Of a stretch of 45,201 bases of DNA, positions 17,577 to 26,010 are shown in pieces; the first letter of the stretch is position 1, and each line of letters starts with the position of its first letter. The notes beneath the pieces are model-generated. The model saw only the letters and a program-made list of their open reading frames with translations. It was not told where the DNA came from and searched no databases. The translations under genes were made by a program, and so were the position numbers. The DNA is from Bacteroidales bacterium (GTDB lineage: Bacteria; Bacteroidota; Bacteroidia; Bacteroidales; UBA932), in contig JAQXKS010000050.1 in the NCBI GenBank assembly GCA_029010575.1, positions 1-45,201 on the forward strand. The letters run 5' to 3'.

Positions 17577-19764
17577 TTCTCACCAGCCTTATCTCCTCTT
17601 CATCGAATTCACCTGAGAGCTCTTCGAGGGCTTCACCTATTGAGTCTGTCTGGGCCTCCTCCTTGAAATAGCTGTAGATATCATCTACCACATCGTCATC
17701 TATGTTCTGAGAGATATAGTAATCGATATTGAGCTTGGTTCCGGCATTGACGATACTTTCAATCTCTTCAATAAGCGAAAGGAAATCCATTCCCTTCGAA
17801 TCGGCAATTTCATCCAAAGGAATCTTTCTGTCGATATTCTGTATGATGAAAATCTTGTTTGCTGATTTGTTCGGGAGGCTCTTTACGATGATATCTTTTG
17901 GTCTTTGAATGTCATTTTCTTCTACATACTTTGCTATCAGGGAGATAAACTCTTTTCCGAATTTTGCGGCCTTGCCGTCTCCCACACCCTGACAGTAATC
18001 TTTGAGTTCCTCAAGAGTCAGAGGGTAGTGGATGGACATATCTTCCAGTGCCGGATCAGAGAAGATGACAAAAGAGGGGAGCTTGAGTTTCTTGGAAAGA
18101 TCCTTTCTCAGGTCCTTCAACATTGCAAAAAGTACGGGGTCTCCGGCATTGGATCCGGATACTCCCTTAGGTGTAACGGAAGAACCGGTCTCCTCATCGT
18201 CATCATCCACCCCCTCTGAGAAGATTCTGTCTTCAGTAACCATCAATGGTGTAGGTGTTGCCAGATAATCAAGCCCTTTGGGTGTCACGGATATCAGGCC
18301 GTATGATTCTATATCCTTGTCGAGAAGGTGCAGTACAAGCCCCTGTCTTATCAGAGCAAGCCAATATCTTGAACTCTTGCCCTCCTTGATGCCGAAATAT
18401 TCGCTTTCGTGGTGGTTATATGATTTGATTAAGGAGTTGTCCTCACCGGCAAGAATATTTGCAAGGTGGTCTGCCCTGAAGTTCTCCTTCATGGACAGAA
18501 TAAGTTTCAAAATGGTGCAAATGTCCTCCTGTCCGTTGAACAGTTTCTTGGGGTGGAGGCAGTTGTCACAGTTTCCGCAGTTCTCTTGGGGGTAATCCTC
18601 ACCGAAGTAGTTAAGGAGAATCTTCCTTCTGCATCTGTTCGATTCAGAGTAAGCAACTGTATCAAGCAGGAGCTGTTTGCCTATTTCCTGCTCGGCAAGA
18701 GGTTTACCCTGCATGAACTTTTCCAGCTTCTGGATGTCCTTGTAACTGTAGAATGTTATGCATTTGCCCTCAAGACCGTCCCTTCCGGCACGTCCTGTCT
18801 CCTGATAATAACCTTCAAGACTCTTTGGAATGTCGTAGTGTATGACAAACCTCACATCCGGCTTGTCGATACCCATTCCGAATGCAATGGTGGCCACAAT
18901 AACATCCACCTCCTCCATAAGGAACATATCCTGATTCTTTGCCCTGGTGGCAGCATCCATTCCTGCATGGTAGGGGAGTGCCTTGATGCCGTTAACCTGA
19001 AGAAATTCTGCAATTTCTTCTACCTTTTTTCTGCTGAGGCAGTAAATAATTCCCGACTTTCCGCTATTGGATTTGATGAACTGAATGATCTCCTTCTTTA
19101 CGTTGGCCTTGTCCCTGACTTCATAGTATAGGTTTGGACGGTTGAAAGAACTTTTGAAAACTTTGGCATCTGTCATTCCCAGGTTCTTCTGAATGTCCAT
19201 CTGTACTTTTGGGGTTGCAGTGGCGGTAAGTGCGATAATTGGAGCTTCACCGATTTTGGATGAGATGCTCTTTATATGTCTGTATTCAGGTCTGAAGTCA
19301 TGTCCCCATTCGGAGATGCAATGGGCCTCGTCAATTGCATAAAAAGATATCTTTATCTGCTTGAGCAGAGCAATGTTATCCTCTTTGGTGAGTGATTCGG
19401 GCGCTACATACAACAATTTGGTTACACCGCTTAGCAGATCTTCCTTGACCTCCTGCAGCTGTGTTCTGTTGAGTGACGAATTGAGAAAATGGGCTACCCC
19501 ATTGTCCTGCGCCACGAAGCCCCTGATGGCATCCACCTGATTTTTCATTAGGGCGATAAGGGGAGAAACTACAATGGCGCATCCGTCCATCACCAATGCG
19601 GGCAATTGGTAGCACAAAGATTTCCCGCCACCTGTAGGCATCAGGACGAAGGCATTGTTACCATCTATAAGATGCTGAATAATAGCCTCTTGTTCGCCTT
19701 TAAACGAATCAAAACCAAAAAACTTCTTGAGTTTGGTATGTAAATCTTCAGAATTAATCTTCAT
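17548..19764 (-). CDS. recQ: ATP-dependent DNA helicase RecQ
   Basis: A 738-residue 3'-5' helicase. The Walker A motif is MPTGGGKSLCYQLPAL, the Walker B region DEAHCISEWGHDFRPEY, and motif VI HYDIPKSLEGYYQETGRAGRDG. The RecQ zinc-binding cysteines are in NRCRRKILLNYFGE and CGNCDNC, followed by the winged-helix RQC and an HRDC domain (about residues 525-605). The last 120 residues look like the helix-turn-helix extension seen on Bacteroidota RecQ proteins and end in a very acidic stretch. ATG 19764 is chosen because it gives the normal N-terminus; a TTG...TATTTTAG promoter lies just upstream. Confidence 0.96.
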   Translation of the reverse strand: MKINSEDLHTKLKKFFGFDSFKGEQEAIIQHLIDGNNAFVLMPTGGGKSLCYQLPALVMDGCAIVVSPLIALMKNQVDAIRGFVAQDNGVAHFLNSSLNRTQLQEVKEDLLSGVTKLLYVAPESLTKEDNIALLKQIKISFYAIDEAHCISEWGHDFRPEYRHIKSISSKIGEAPIIALTATATPKVQMDIQKNLGMTDAKVFKSSFNRPNLYYEVRDKANVKKEIIQFIKSNSGKSGIIYCLSRKKVEEIAEFLQVNGIKALPYHAGMDAATRAKNQDMFLMEEVDVIVATIAFGMGIDKPDVRFVIHYDIPKSLEGYYQETGRAGRDGLEGKCITFYSYKDIQKLEKFMQGKPLAEQEIGKQLLLDTVAYSESNRCRRKILLNYFGEDYPQENCGNCDNCLHPKKLFNGQEDICTILKLILSMKENFRADHLANILAGEDNSLIKSYNHHESEYFGIKEGKSSRYWLALIRQGLVLHLLDKDIESYGLISVTPKGLDYLATPTPLMVTEDRIFSEGVDDDDEETGSSVTPKGVSGSNAGDPVLFAMLKDLRKDLSKKLKLPSFVIFSDPALEDMSIHYPLTLEELKDYCQGVGDGKAAKFGKEFISLIAKYVEENDIQRPKDIIVKSLPNKSANKIFIIQNIDRKIPLDEIADSKGMDFLSLIEEIESIVNAGTKLNIDYYISQNIDDDVVDDIYSYFKEEAQTDSIGEALEELSGEFDEEEIRLVRIKFLSDLGN

Positions 19765-19771
19765 ATTTTAT

Positions 19772-19779
19772 TACCTTTG
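19772..19779 (+). promoter_or_regulatory. -7 promoter element for the agmatinase-family gene
   Basis: TACCTTTG followed by GC, an exact match to the Bacteroidota consensus, 49 bases before the ATG at 19829. It is interleaved with the divergent recQ promoter. Confidence 0.65.
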
Positions 19780-19784
19780 CGCCT

Positions 19785-19815
19785 CTAAAATATTGAAAAC
19801 TTTACTCTTCTGCAA
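19785..19815 (-). promoter_or_regulatory. Candidate recQ promoter (-33 TTG, -7 TATTTTAG)
   Basis: On the minus strand TTG at 19815-19813 and TATTTTAG at 19792-19785 are separated by 20 bases, the usual Bacteroidota spacing. The -7 element has one mismatch to TAnnTTTG. It lies 20 bases upstream of the recQ ATG. Confidence 0.45.
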
Positions 19816-19828
19816 AAAAATGTAGATT

Positions 19829-20863
19829 ATGGAAGAAAAAAAAGATAAATTCAATCCGAATGATGTAGGGGTAGCCAACGGAAATTATTTTGGCCTCCCA
19901 TATCAGATAGATGATGCCGATATAGTCCTTGTCCCGGTTCCCTGGGATGCGACAGTCTCGTACGGTAAGGGAACCGCCCGAGGCCCTGAGGCGATACTCG
20001 ATGCCTCACTGCAGGTTGACCTCTACGACGAGAAGGTCCCAAATGCCTGGGAGGTAAAGGCAGCTTCCTATCCTGTGAGTGAAGAGCTGCTGGCATTGAA
20101 CGACTCGGCAAGAGAGTCTGCCGAAAGGGTAATCCGTATGCTTGAGCTGGGAATAGGAGTCCCACAGGACAATGAAGATATAGTAAAGGTAAATACCCTA
20201 TGCGACCGGATGAACTCCTATGTGTATGAAAAGAGCTCCTCTATTATTTCCAGCGGAAAGATGCCGGTGATAATCGGAGGAGAACACAGTGTCCCATTCG
20301 GACATATCAAAGCTCTCTCTGAAAAATATGAGGAGCTGGGAATTCTTCATCTCGATGCCCATGCTGATTTGAGAAAGGCATACGAAGGTTTTGAATATTC
20401 TCATGCATCCATAATGTACAATACAGTGAACAAGATTCCTTCAATCAGTGCACTTGTGCAGGTAGGCATCAGAGATTTTTGTTCAGATGAGGCAAAATTG
20501 GCAGCTTCGGATCCTAGAATCTGCACTTTTACAGACTTTAGGATAAAGGAGAGACTTTTCAACGGCCTCACCTGGAGGAGTATCTGTGATGATATTATCA
20601 GCAAACTGCCCCAGAATGTTTATGTCAGTTTCGATATAGACGCCCTCTCGCCCGAGTACTGTCCTAACACCGGAACACCTGTTCCAGGAGGACTCTCATT
20701 CGCCCAGGCGGATTATCTTCTCTATCAACTTTCGGTCAGTGGCAGAAAAATTGTAGGCTTCGACCTCAATGAGGTAGCTCCAGGTGCTGATGGTGAATGG
20801 GATGCTAATGTGGGGGCCAGAATACTCTTTAAGATGCTTGCATACTTTAATCCGGGAAAATGA
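19829..20863 (+). CDS. Agmatinase/arginase (ureohydrolase) family protein
   Basis: A 344-residue binuclear-manganese ureohydrolase that should hydrolyse a guanidino or formimino substrate. The metal ligands are intact: His153 in GGEHS, Asp176-His178-Asp180 in LDAHADL, and Asp269/Asp271 in SFDIDALSP. The substrate loop is not specific enough to separate agmatinase, arginase and formimidoylglutamase; agmatinase is the customary label for this Bacteroidota subgroup. It is longer than E. coli SpeB (306) through an insertion around residues 80-125. It heads a long plus-strand run of genes and has its own consensus promoter. Confidence 0.88.
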   Translation: MEEKKDKFNPNDVGVANGNYFGLPYQIDDADIVLVPVPWDATVSYGKGTARGPEAILDASLQVDLYDEKVPNAWEVKAASYPVSEELLALNDSARESAERVIRMLELGIGVPQDNEDIVKVNTLCDRMNSYVYEKSSSIISSGKMPVIIGGEHSVPFGHIKALSEKYEELGILHLDAHADLRKAYEGFEYSHASIMYNTVNKIPSISALVQVGIRDFCSDEAKLAASDPRICTFTDFRIKERLFNGLTWRSICDDIISKLPQNVYVSFDIDALSPEYCPNTGTPVPGGLSFAQADYLLYQLSVSGRKIVGFDLNEVAPGADGEWDANVGARILFKMLAYFNPGK

Positions 20864-20864
20864 C

Positions 20865-20872
20865 TATTTTTG
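20865..20872 (+). promoter_or_regulatory. -7 promoter element for the FKBP lipoprotein gene
   Basis: TATTTTTG followed by CA, an exact TAnnTTTG match, lies immediately after the stop of the agmatinase-family gene and 26 bases before the next ATG. A TTG at 20838-20840 is 24 bases upstream, slightly farther than usual. Confidence 0.6.
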
Positions 20873-20897
20873 CAAACAGATTAAAAATAAAAACGAA

Positions 20898-21683
20898 ATG
20901 AAAAAAATCTTATCATTTTCAGCTGTAGTAGCTACAGCATTGATGATTGCTTCCTGTTCATGTGGAGGCGGTACTTACAACAAAGGAGACAGGATGCCTC
21001 AGACTACCCAGGGAGACATCGATACTGTCAGCTATGCCTTGGGTATGTATTTCGGTCAGATGATTAAGGCTTCTCCTTTCGGAGAGATCAACCTTTCAGA
21101 ACTCCGTAAAGGTTTCAATGAAATGCTCAACGGTGAAGAAACAGCTCTGACAGAACAGGAAATCGGAATGATTATTCAGAAATACCTCAGAGAAAGACAT
21201 ACTTACACTGTCGAAAAGGCAAAACAGGACGGACAGGATTTCCTCGAAGCCAACAAGGCAAAAGAGGGTGTTGTCGTATCTGAAAGTGGACTTCAGTACA
21301 AAATTGTCAGAGAAGGTTCTGGAGTTGCTCCCACTTCTCAGGATACTGTTGAGGTAAACTATGAAGGTCGTCTGATTGACGGAACAGTATTCGACTCATC
21401 ATACGAAAGAGGCGAAACTGCCAAATTCCCCCTCACAGCTGTCATAAAAGGTTGGACAGAAGGTATCACATACGCAAAAGAAGGCGGTGAAATCGAACTT
21501 TATATCCCTTCTGAACTTGCATACGGTGTAAGAGGCAGCGGCCCTGTACCCGGTAACTCAACACTTATCTTCAAGGTCGAACTTATCAAGGTTATGCCCT
21601 ACAACGAAGAGGCTGAAGCTGCAAAGAAACTTGCAAAAGAAAAAGCCGGCAAGCCTGTAATTAAGAAACCCTCAAGCAAATAA
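20898..21683 (+). CDS. FKBP-type peptidyl-prolyl isomerase lipoprotein (FkpA/Mip-like)
   Basis: A 261-residue periplasm-facing prolyl isomerase and probable chaperone. The start MKKILSFSAVVATALMIASC gives a lipobox with Cys20. An FkpA-N dimerisation segment (DTVSYALGMYFGQMI) follows, then a linking helix and the FKBP domain: VEVNYEGRLIDGTVFDSSYERG, later ELAYGVRGSGPVPGNSTLIFKVELI, with the usual active-site aromatic and Asp residues. The C-terminus is an unusual Lys/Ala-rich tail ending KKPSSK. The frame opens 38 codons earlier, inside the agmatinase-family gene, but only the ATG at 20898 gives a signal peptide. The next gene starts 12 bases on. Confidence 0.93.
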   Translation: MKKILSFSAVVATALMIASCSCGGGTYNKGDRMPQTTQGDIDTVSYALGMYFGQMIKASPFGEINLSELRKGFNEMLNGEETALTEQEIGMIIQKYLRERHTYTVEKAKQDGQDFLEANKAKEGVVVSESGLQYKIVREGSGVAPTSQDTVEVNYEGRLIDGTVFDSSYERGETAKFPLTAVIKGWTEGITYAKEGGEIELYIPSELAYGVRGSGPVPGNSTLIFKVELIKVMPYNEEAEAAKKLAKEKAGKPVIKKPSSK

Positions 21684-21695
21684 ATTTTCGGTAAT

Positions 21696-23897
21696 ATGAA
21701 CAAACGGTTGATCGCGATACTTTCTGGGGTTGCCCTGCTTCTGGTGGTCGGTATTGTCTTTTTGTTCAACTCTCTATTCTCTGGCAAAGAGAAGAAAGGG
21801 GGTGAATACAAACCGCTTACCCAGATAGTGAATGCAATCCCCGCAGACGCGATTGCCTTTGTTGAAACCGAGAAATTGAGTGATATATTTAAGATGACTG
21901 ATCAGGGAAGTCTCCTCAAGCCCTTTTTGGGGATACTTCCCGAGAAGTCTCTCAGATGGGAGGCTGTCACCTCTCTTCTATATTCAAGCAAAAACAAGGT
22001 ATCACCCTTGTTGGTCCTCAACATTCCGGAACGTGAGAACCCTTCCGATCTTGAAATGTTACTCAAGGAGAAGTGTTCCGGAGTCATAGACAAAAAATAT
22101 TCTTCACATATTATCCATTGTTCCACTGTTCCTGCCATCTCTTTCTGCCTCTACGGGAATGTCCTGATAGCCAGTCCGTCAATAGTATTGGTAGAATCCT
22201 CCCTAAGACATCTGGAGGAGGGAAGTTCTATACTGGACAACCCCTATTATTCCAATGTATCCGGCGTAACTGCCGGACAGGGGATACTTCATATAAACCA
22301 CTCCAATATTGGAAAATTCTTCTCAGGTACTGTCAATCAGCAATATATCGGTTACTCTTCATTCTTCAAGAACTTCGCTAAATGGTCATCTTTTTCGCTG
22401 GATAAGGAGAAGGGTAGGTTTCAGGTACGGGGAAGGTTCTTCTATGATAGCGATGCTACAAATTACTCCTCCCTTGTCTATTCGCAACGAGAAAAAAAAT
22501 CAGATTTTACTGACATAGTCCCAGCTACGTCACTATGGGCTATGTCAATGAGACTCACATCTATAGAGTCTTATTTGGAACATTATCTAAGCTATCGCGA
22601 ATCGGTAGGCAAAAAAAAGATATTTTCGATATCTTCACAAGATTTAGAATACCTCAAGTCGCTCAAGCCGTCTGAACTGGTGTCATTCAAAATGAACAAT
22701 GATTCGGAAAAGGTGACAGCTATACGCTGTTCCAATCCTCCCAAAATGAAGAGCGACTCTATATATATATTTACGAAAGATAGCCTTATGAGAAGGGTTT
22801 TCGGAGATCTCTTTGTGAGTGAGTCGGCGGGCTATTGCTGTCTGAATGATGACTGGCTTATCTTGAGCGACAGGAAAACCATTGATAAACTGGTCCGGGA
22901 GTATAGTTCAGGCTATCTATTTAACTTGACACAATGGATGGAACAGACTCCTTCTGGCGATGAGATGAATCGTTCTGCAGTCTTCTCACTCTATGTAAAC
23001 TCTCTCGCATATTCTGACACCTTGTCACATTTTTTCAAAAAACCATACGACAATAGGGTCAAGAATTTTCTGACATCTGAAAATTTTGCATTTTCAGCCT
23101 TACATGTCTATAAATCAGGGGCAAGGATAGGAGCTCTTCTTACGCACTATAGTGAGAACCTCAAGATGCAGCCTGTTCCATTGGCAATTCCTGAACTTGA
23201 GGGTCCGGATGGCTCATTCGATGAGGATGTCAAAGTGGAAGTCCCCAAGGGGCCTTTTAAAGTAATTAATTTTACTGATGGAAGTGACAATTATCTCGAA
23301 CAGCTTCCTAATAACTTCATAAGGCTGCTCAATAGTAAGCGTAATCCTGTTTGGACTATTAAGTTCAATACACCAATCTGCGGAACCGTATGCCAGATAG
23401 ATTATCTGAAGAACAACAAACTTCAGATGCTTTTCGGTTCAGAAGATAAGATTTATCTATTTGATAGAATAGGTAGGAAGGTCGGTAAGTTCCCAATATC
23501 TCTTGGCAAAGAGATACTCTTGGGACCACAGGTTTACGATTTCGAATCTAACAAGAATTATACTCTGGTTGTGTTGCATAAGGACAATACAATAGCCCAA
23601 TATACAATTGATGGTACGAAAGTTGTCGGATGGAAGGATATATCCATAAATGAGACTATCGTAGCACTTCCGGAACTTCTTCAGGTCGGATCCCAGAACT
23701 ACTGGATTGTAAGGACATCGAAAAGAGCCCTTATTTTCAATTCGAAAGGAGAGGTAGCCGCGAAATTTGAAGGTAAGAAGAGCCTTAAAAAGGATTTTGT
23801 CCCTCAGGTTATCTCTTCAAAAGATGTTCTGGTAACCACATTTGACGGAAAAGAATGGGTCCTGGACCTTGAAAACAAAACATTTAAAAAACGTTAA
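21696..23897 (+). CDS. Large membrane-anchored protein of unknown function (DUF3352-like)
   Basis: A 733-residue protein with an N-terminal membrane helix at about residues 5-26 and the rest predicted outside the cytoplasm. Residues 40-500 have a repetitive pattern (IPADAIAFVETEKLSDIF; SLWAMSMRLTSIESYLEHY) resembling DUF3352-type proteins that score per-subunit compartments of beta sheet. From about residue 535 (KVINFTDGSDNYL) the C-terminal 200 residues show short repeats such as KNNKLQMLFGSEDKIYLFDRIGRKVG and SNKNYTLVVLHKDNTIAQY, which look like beta-propeller blades. I do not recognise a characterised homologue. It lies between an FKBP chaperone lipoprotein and DUF4834/ABC exporter genes, so an envelope role is plausible. 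Confidence 0.85.
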   Translation: MNKRLIAILSGVALLLVVGIVFLFNSLFSGKEKKGGEYKPLTQIVNAIPADAIAFVETEKLSDIFKMTDQGSLLKPFLGILPEKSLRWEAVTSLLYSSKNKVSPLLVLNIPERENPSDLEMLLKEKCSGVIDKKYSSHIIHCSTVPAISFCLYGNVLIASPSIVLVESSLRHLEEGSSILDNPYYSNVSGVTAGQGILHINHSNIGKFFSGTVNQQYIGYSSFFKNFAKWSSFSLDKEKGRFQVRGRFFYDSDATNYSSLVYSQREKKSDFTDIVPATSLWAMSMRLTSIESYLEHYLSYRESVGKKKIFSISSQDLEYLKSLKPSELVSFKMNNDSEKVTAIRCSNPPKMKSDSIYIFTKDSLMRRVFGDLFVSESAGYCCLNDDWLILSDRKTIDKLVREYSSGYLFNLTQWMEQTPSGDEMNRSAVFSLYVNSLAYSDTLSHFFKKPYDNRVKNFLTSENFAFSALHVYKSGARIGALLTHYSENLKMQPVPLAIPELEGPDGSFDEDVKVEVPKGPFKVINFTDGSDNYLEQLPNNFIRLLNSKRNPVWTIKFNTPICGTVCQIDYLKNNKLQMLFGSEDKIYLFDRIGRKVGKFPISLGKEILLGPQVYDFESNKNYTLVVLHKDNTIAQYTIDGTKVVGWKDISINETIVALPELLQVGSQNYWIVRTSKRALIFNSKGEVAAKFEGKKSLKKDFVPQVISSKDVLVTTFDGKEWVLDLENKTFKKR

Positions 23898-23899
23898 AG

Positions 23900-24169
23900 A
23901 TGAATTTTATCGGAATTTTATTCCTGGCACTTTTTTCAATTGTCGTATTGGTGATTGCTATACCTCTCCTACTGATGAAATCTTTTGCAAACAATTTCTT
24001 CAGGAGACACGCAGAGCAGACGCAAAGACCTCGAAGCAATACTGACGGCGCAGGCAGACGAAATTCTTCTGAAGGTAAGGTATACCTTTCTAAAGAGGGT
24101 CCTCACAAGGAGAAGGTCATAACTGACAATGTCGGAGATTATGTTGACTTCGAGGAGGTTAATGAATAA
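23900..24169 (+). CDS. Small membrane protein, DUF4834-like
   Basis: An 89-residue protein with one membrane helix at residues 3-25 (IGILFLALFSIVVLVIAIPL), then a basic Arg-rich stretch and an acidic tail ending DYVDFEEVNE. Its size, topology and position just before an MsbA-like ABC transporter match the Bacteroidota DUF4834 family. The start lies 2 bases after the stop of the preceding gene and the stop 5 bases before the ABC gene, so it is tightly coupled. No function is known; an accessory role for the exporter is inference from position. Confidence 0.82.
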   Translation: MNFIGILFLALFSIVVLVIAIPLLLMKSFANNFFRRHAEQTQRPRSNTDGAGRRNSSEGKVYLSKEGPHKEKVITDNVGDYVDFEEVNE

Positions 24170-24174
24170 AGTGA

Positions 24175-25998
24175 ATGGGAACATTTAAGAGAATTCTGTC
24201 ATACGCCAAACCATACGGCAGGTTTTGGCCAGGTTATTTTGTAGCATCGATTTTCTCCGTGATATTCGGGGTGATGAACTACGCACTTATCAATCCTTTA
24301 TTGGAGGTCTTGTTCGATCCCGATTCTGTGGAGATCCACAACAGCCTTCCGGAATTCTCTCTGTCAGTAGATTATTTTAAAGATATCTTTCAGTATTACC
24401 TTACTCAGGTAATGCAGGCTCATGGAGCGTTGAGGGCACTGCTCTTCGTATGTCTTTTCCTCATAGTTACATCATTGATATCAAACCTTACCCGCTTCAT
24501 CTCCCAGAAGATTCTCGTGGATATGAAGACCTATGTGATGAAGAATATCCGCAGGGACCTCTTCAACAAGATTACCAGGCTCAATGTCGATTATTTTCAT
24601 GAGCAGAGGAAGGGTGATATTCTTTCCAGTGTCTCGAATGATGTCAATGAGATACAAAACTCGGTAGCCAGCAGCTTTCATATTCTCTTCAGAGAGCCGC
24701 TTCTAATCATAGGCTTTCTGGCAGGTCTGTTCTACATGTCACCTAAACTCACTATCCTTACTCTTCTGACTCTGCCGATATCTGCCGTACTGATAGGCTC
24801 TATCACGCGCAAGCTCAGAAAGGGAGCTGTTATCACACAGACCCTGATGGGACGTATTATCAGCCATTTCGAAGAGGCAATTTCAGGCTCCAGAATTATC
24901 AAGGCATTCAATGCCCAGAAATATGTCAGAGACCATTTTGACAAGACCAACGAGGAACATAGGAGGGTCAGCAATGCTATTTGTACCAGACAGGAACTTG
25001 CCTCTCCTACCTCTGAATTTCTGGGAATCTCCGTTGCAGCAGCAGTGCTATTCTACGGCGGATTCCTCCAGTATAGGGGAGAACTCGGAATGTCACTTGC
25101 AGATTTTGTAGTCTATATTGCATTTTATTGGAGGGTTTTGGAACCTTCCAAGGCCATCGCTTCTGCATACTCCTCAGTCCAGAAGGGACTTGTCTCCGGT
25201 GAAAGGATATTCGCAATTCTCGATGCAGAAAATTCAATTAAGAAGGCCGCAAATCCGATCCATATCTCACAGTTCAATGACTGTATCGAATATAGGAATG
25301 TCTCTTTCAAGTACTCTTCAGATTATGTTCTCAAGAACATAGATCTCACTATCCCTAAAGGAAAGATGGTGGCGATAGTCGGTCCATCCGGAGCGGGAAA
25401 GTCGACTCTTGCCGATTTGTTGCCACGGTTTTATGATGTGACCCAGGGGGAGTTGCTTGTTGATGGCAAGAATATCAAAGACCTTTACCCCAAGGAATTG
25501 ATTGCTCTTATGGGGGTGGTAAACCAGGAACCTATTCTCTTCAATGATACGGTGAGAAACAATATTACATTCGGTCTGGAGAATGTCTCGGATGAGGATG
25601 TGGTGAGGGCTGCCAAAATAGCGAATGCAGACGAATTCATCACTCAAATGGAAGATGGGTATGAAACCAACATTGGAGATCGTGGCGCCAAACTCTCCGG
25701 AGGACAACGTCAGCGACTTGCAATTGCCCGTGCAGTTCTTAAAAATCCACCGATCTTGATTCTTGATGAAGCTACTTCTGCCCTAGATACTGAAAGTGAA
25801 AGATTAGTTCAAGATGCCTTGACAAAACTTATGAAAAACAGAACATCCATTGTGATTGCCCATAGGCTATCCACTATCCAGCATGCTGATTTGATAGTAG
25901 TGATGAAGGAGGGAAGGATTGTGGAAAGGGGAACTCACCAGGATCTTTTGACCAAGGGTGGTCTATATGCCCACCTTTGCAGTATGCAGACATTTTAA
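24175..25998 (+). CDS. ABC transporter with fused permease and ATPase (MsbA-like exporter)
   Basis: A 607-residue half-transporter with six transmembrane helices (about residues 15-325) followed by a nucleotide-binding domain. The Walker A motif is GPSGAGKSTLADLLP, the signature LSGGQRQRLAIARA, the Walker B ILDEATSALD, and the switch His is in IAHRLSTIQ. The architecture fits type IV exporters such as MsbA or lipid/drug flippases; LPS core-lipid A is a plausible cargo but is not shown by the sequence. ATG 24175 follows the DUF4834 stop closely. The acyl-CoA synthetase gene downstream (12 bases) may point to lipid metabolism. Confidence 0.95.
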   Translation: MGTFKRILSYAKPYGRFWPGYFVASIFSVIFGVMNYALINPLLEVLFDPDSVEIHNSLPEFSLSVDYFKDIFQYYLTQVMQAHGALRALLFVCLFLIVTSLISNLTRFISQKILVDMKTYVMKNIRRDLFNKITRLNVDYFHEQRKGDILSSVSNDVNEIQNSVASSFHILFREPLLIIGFLAGLFYMSPKLTILTLLTLPISAVLIGSITRKLRKGAVITQTLMGRIISHFEEAISGSRIIKAFNAQKYVRDHFDKTNEEHRRVSNAICTRQELASPTSEFLGISVAAAVLFYGGFLQYRGELGMSLADFVVYIAFYWRVLEPSKAIASAYSSVQKGLVSGERIFAILDAENSIKKAANPIHISQFNDCIEYRNVSFKYSSDYVLKNIDLTIPKGKMVAIVGPSGAGKSTLADLLPRFYDVTQGELLVDGKNIKDLYPKELIALMGVVNQEPILFNDTVRNNITFGLENVSDEDVVRAAKIANADEFITQMEDGYETNIGDRGAKLSGGQRQRLAIARAVLKNPPILILDEATSALDTESERLVQDALTKLMKNRTSIVIAHRLSTIQHADLIVVMKEGRIVERGTHQDLLTKGGLYAHLCSMQTF

Positions 25999-26010
25999 GC
26001 TGAAAACAAT

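Noticed and set aside
18466-19131. 221-codon plus-strand frame opposite recQ
   Set aside because: Antisense to the helicase core and zinc domain; no recognisable domain or promoter.
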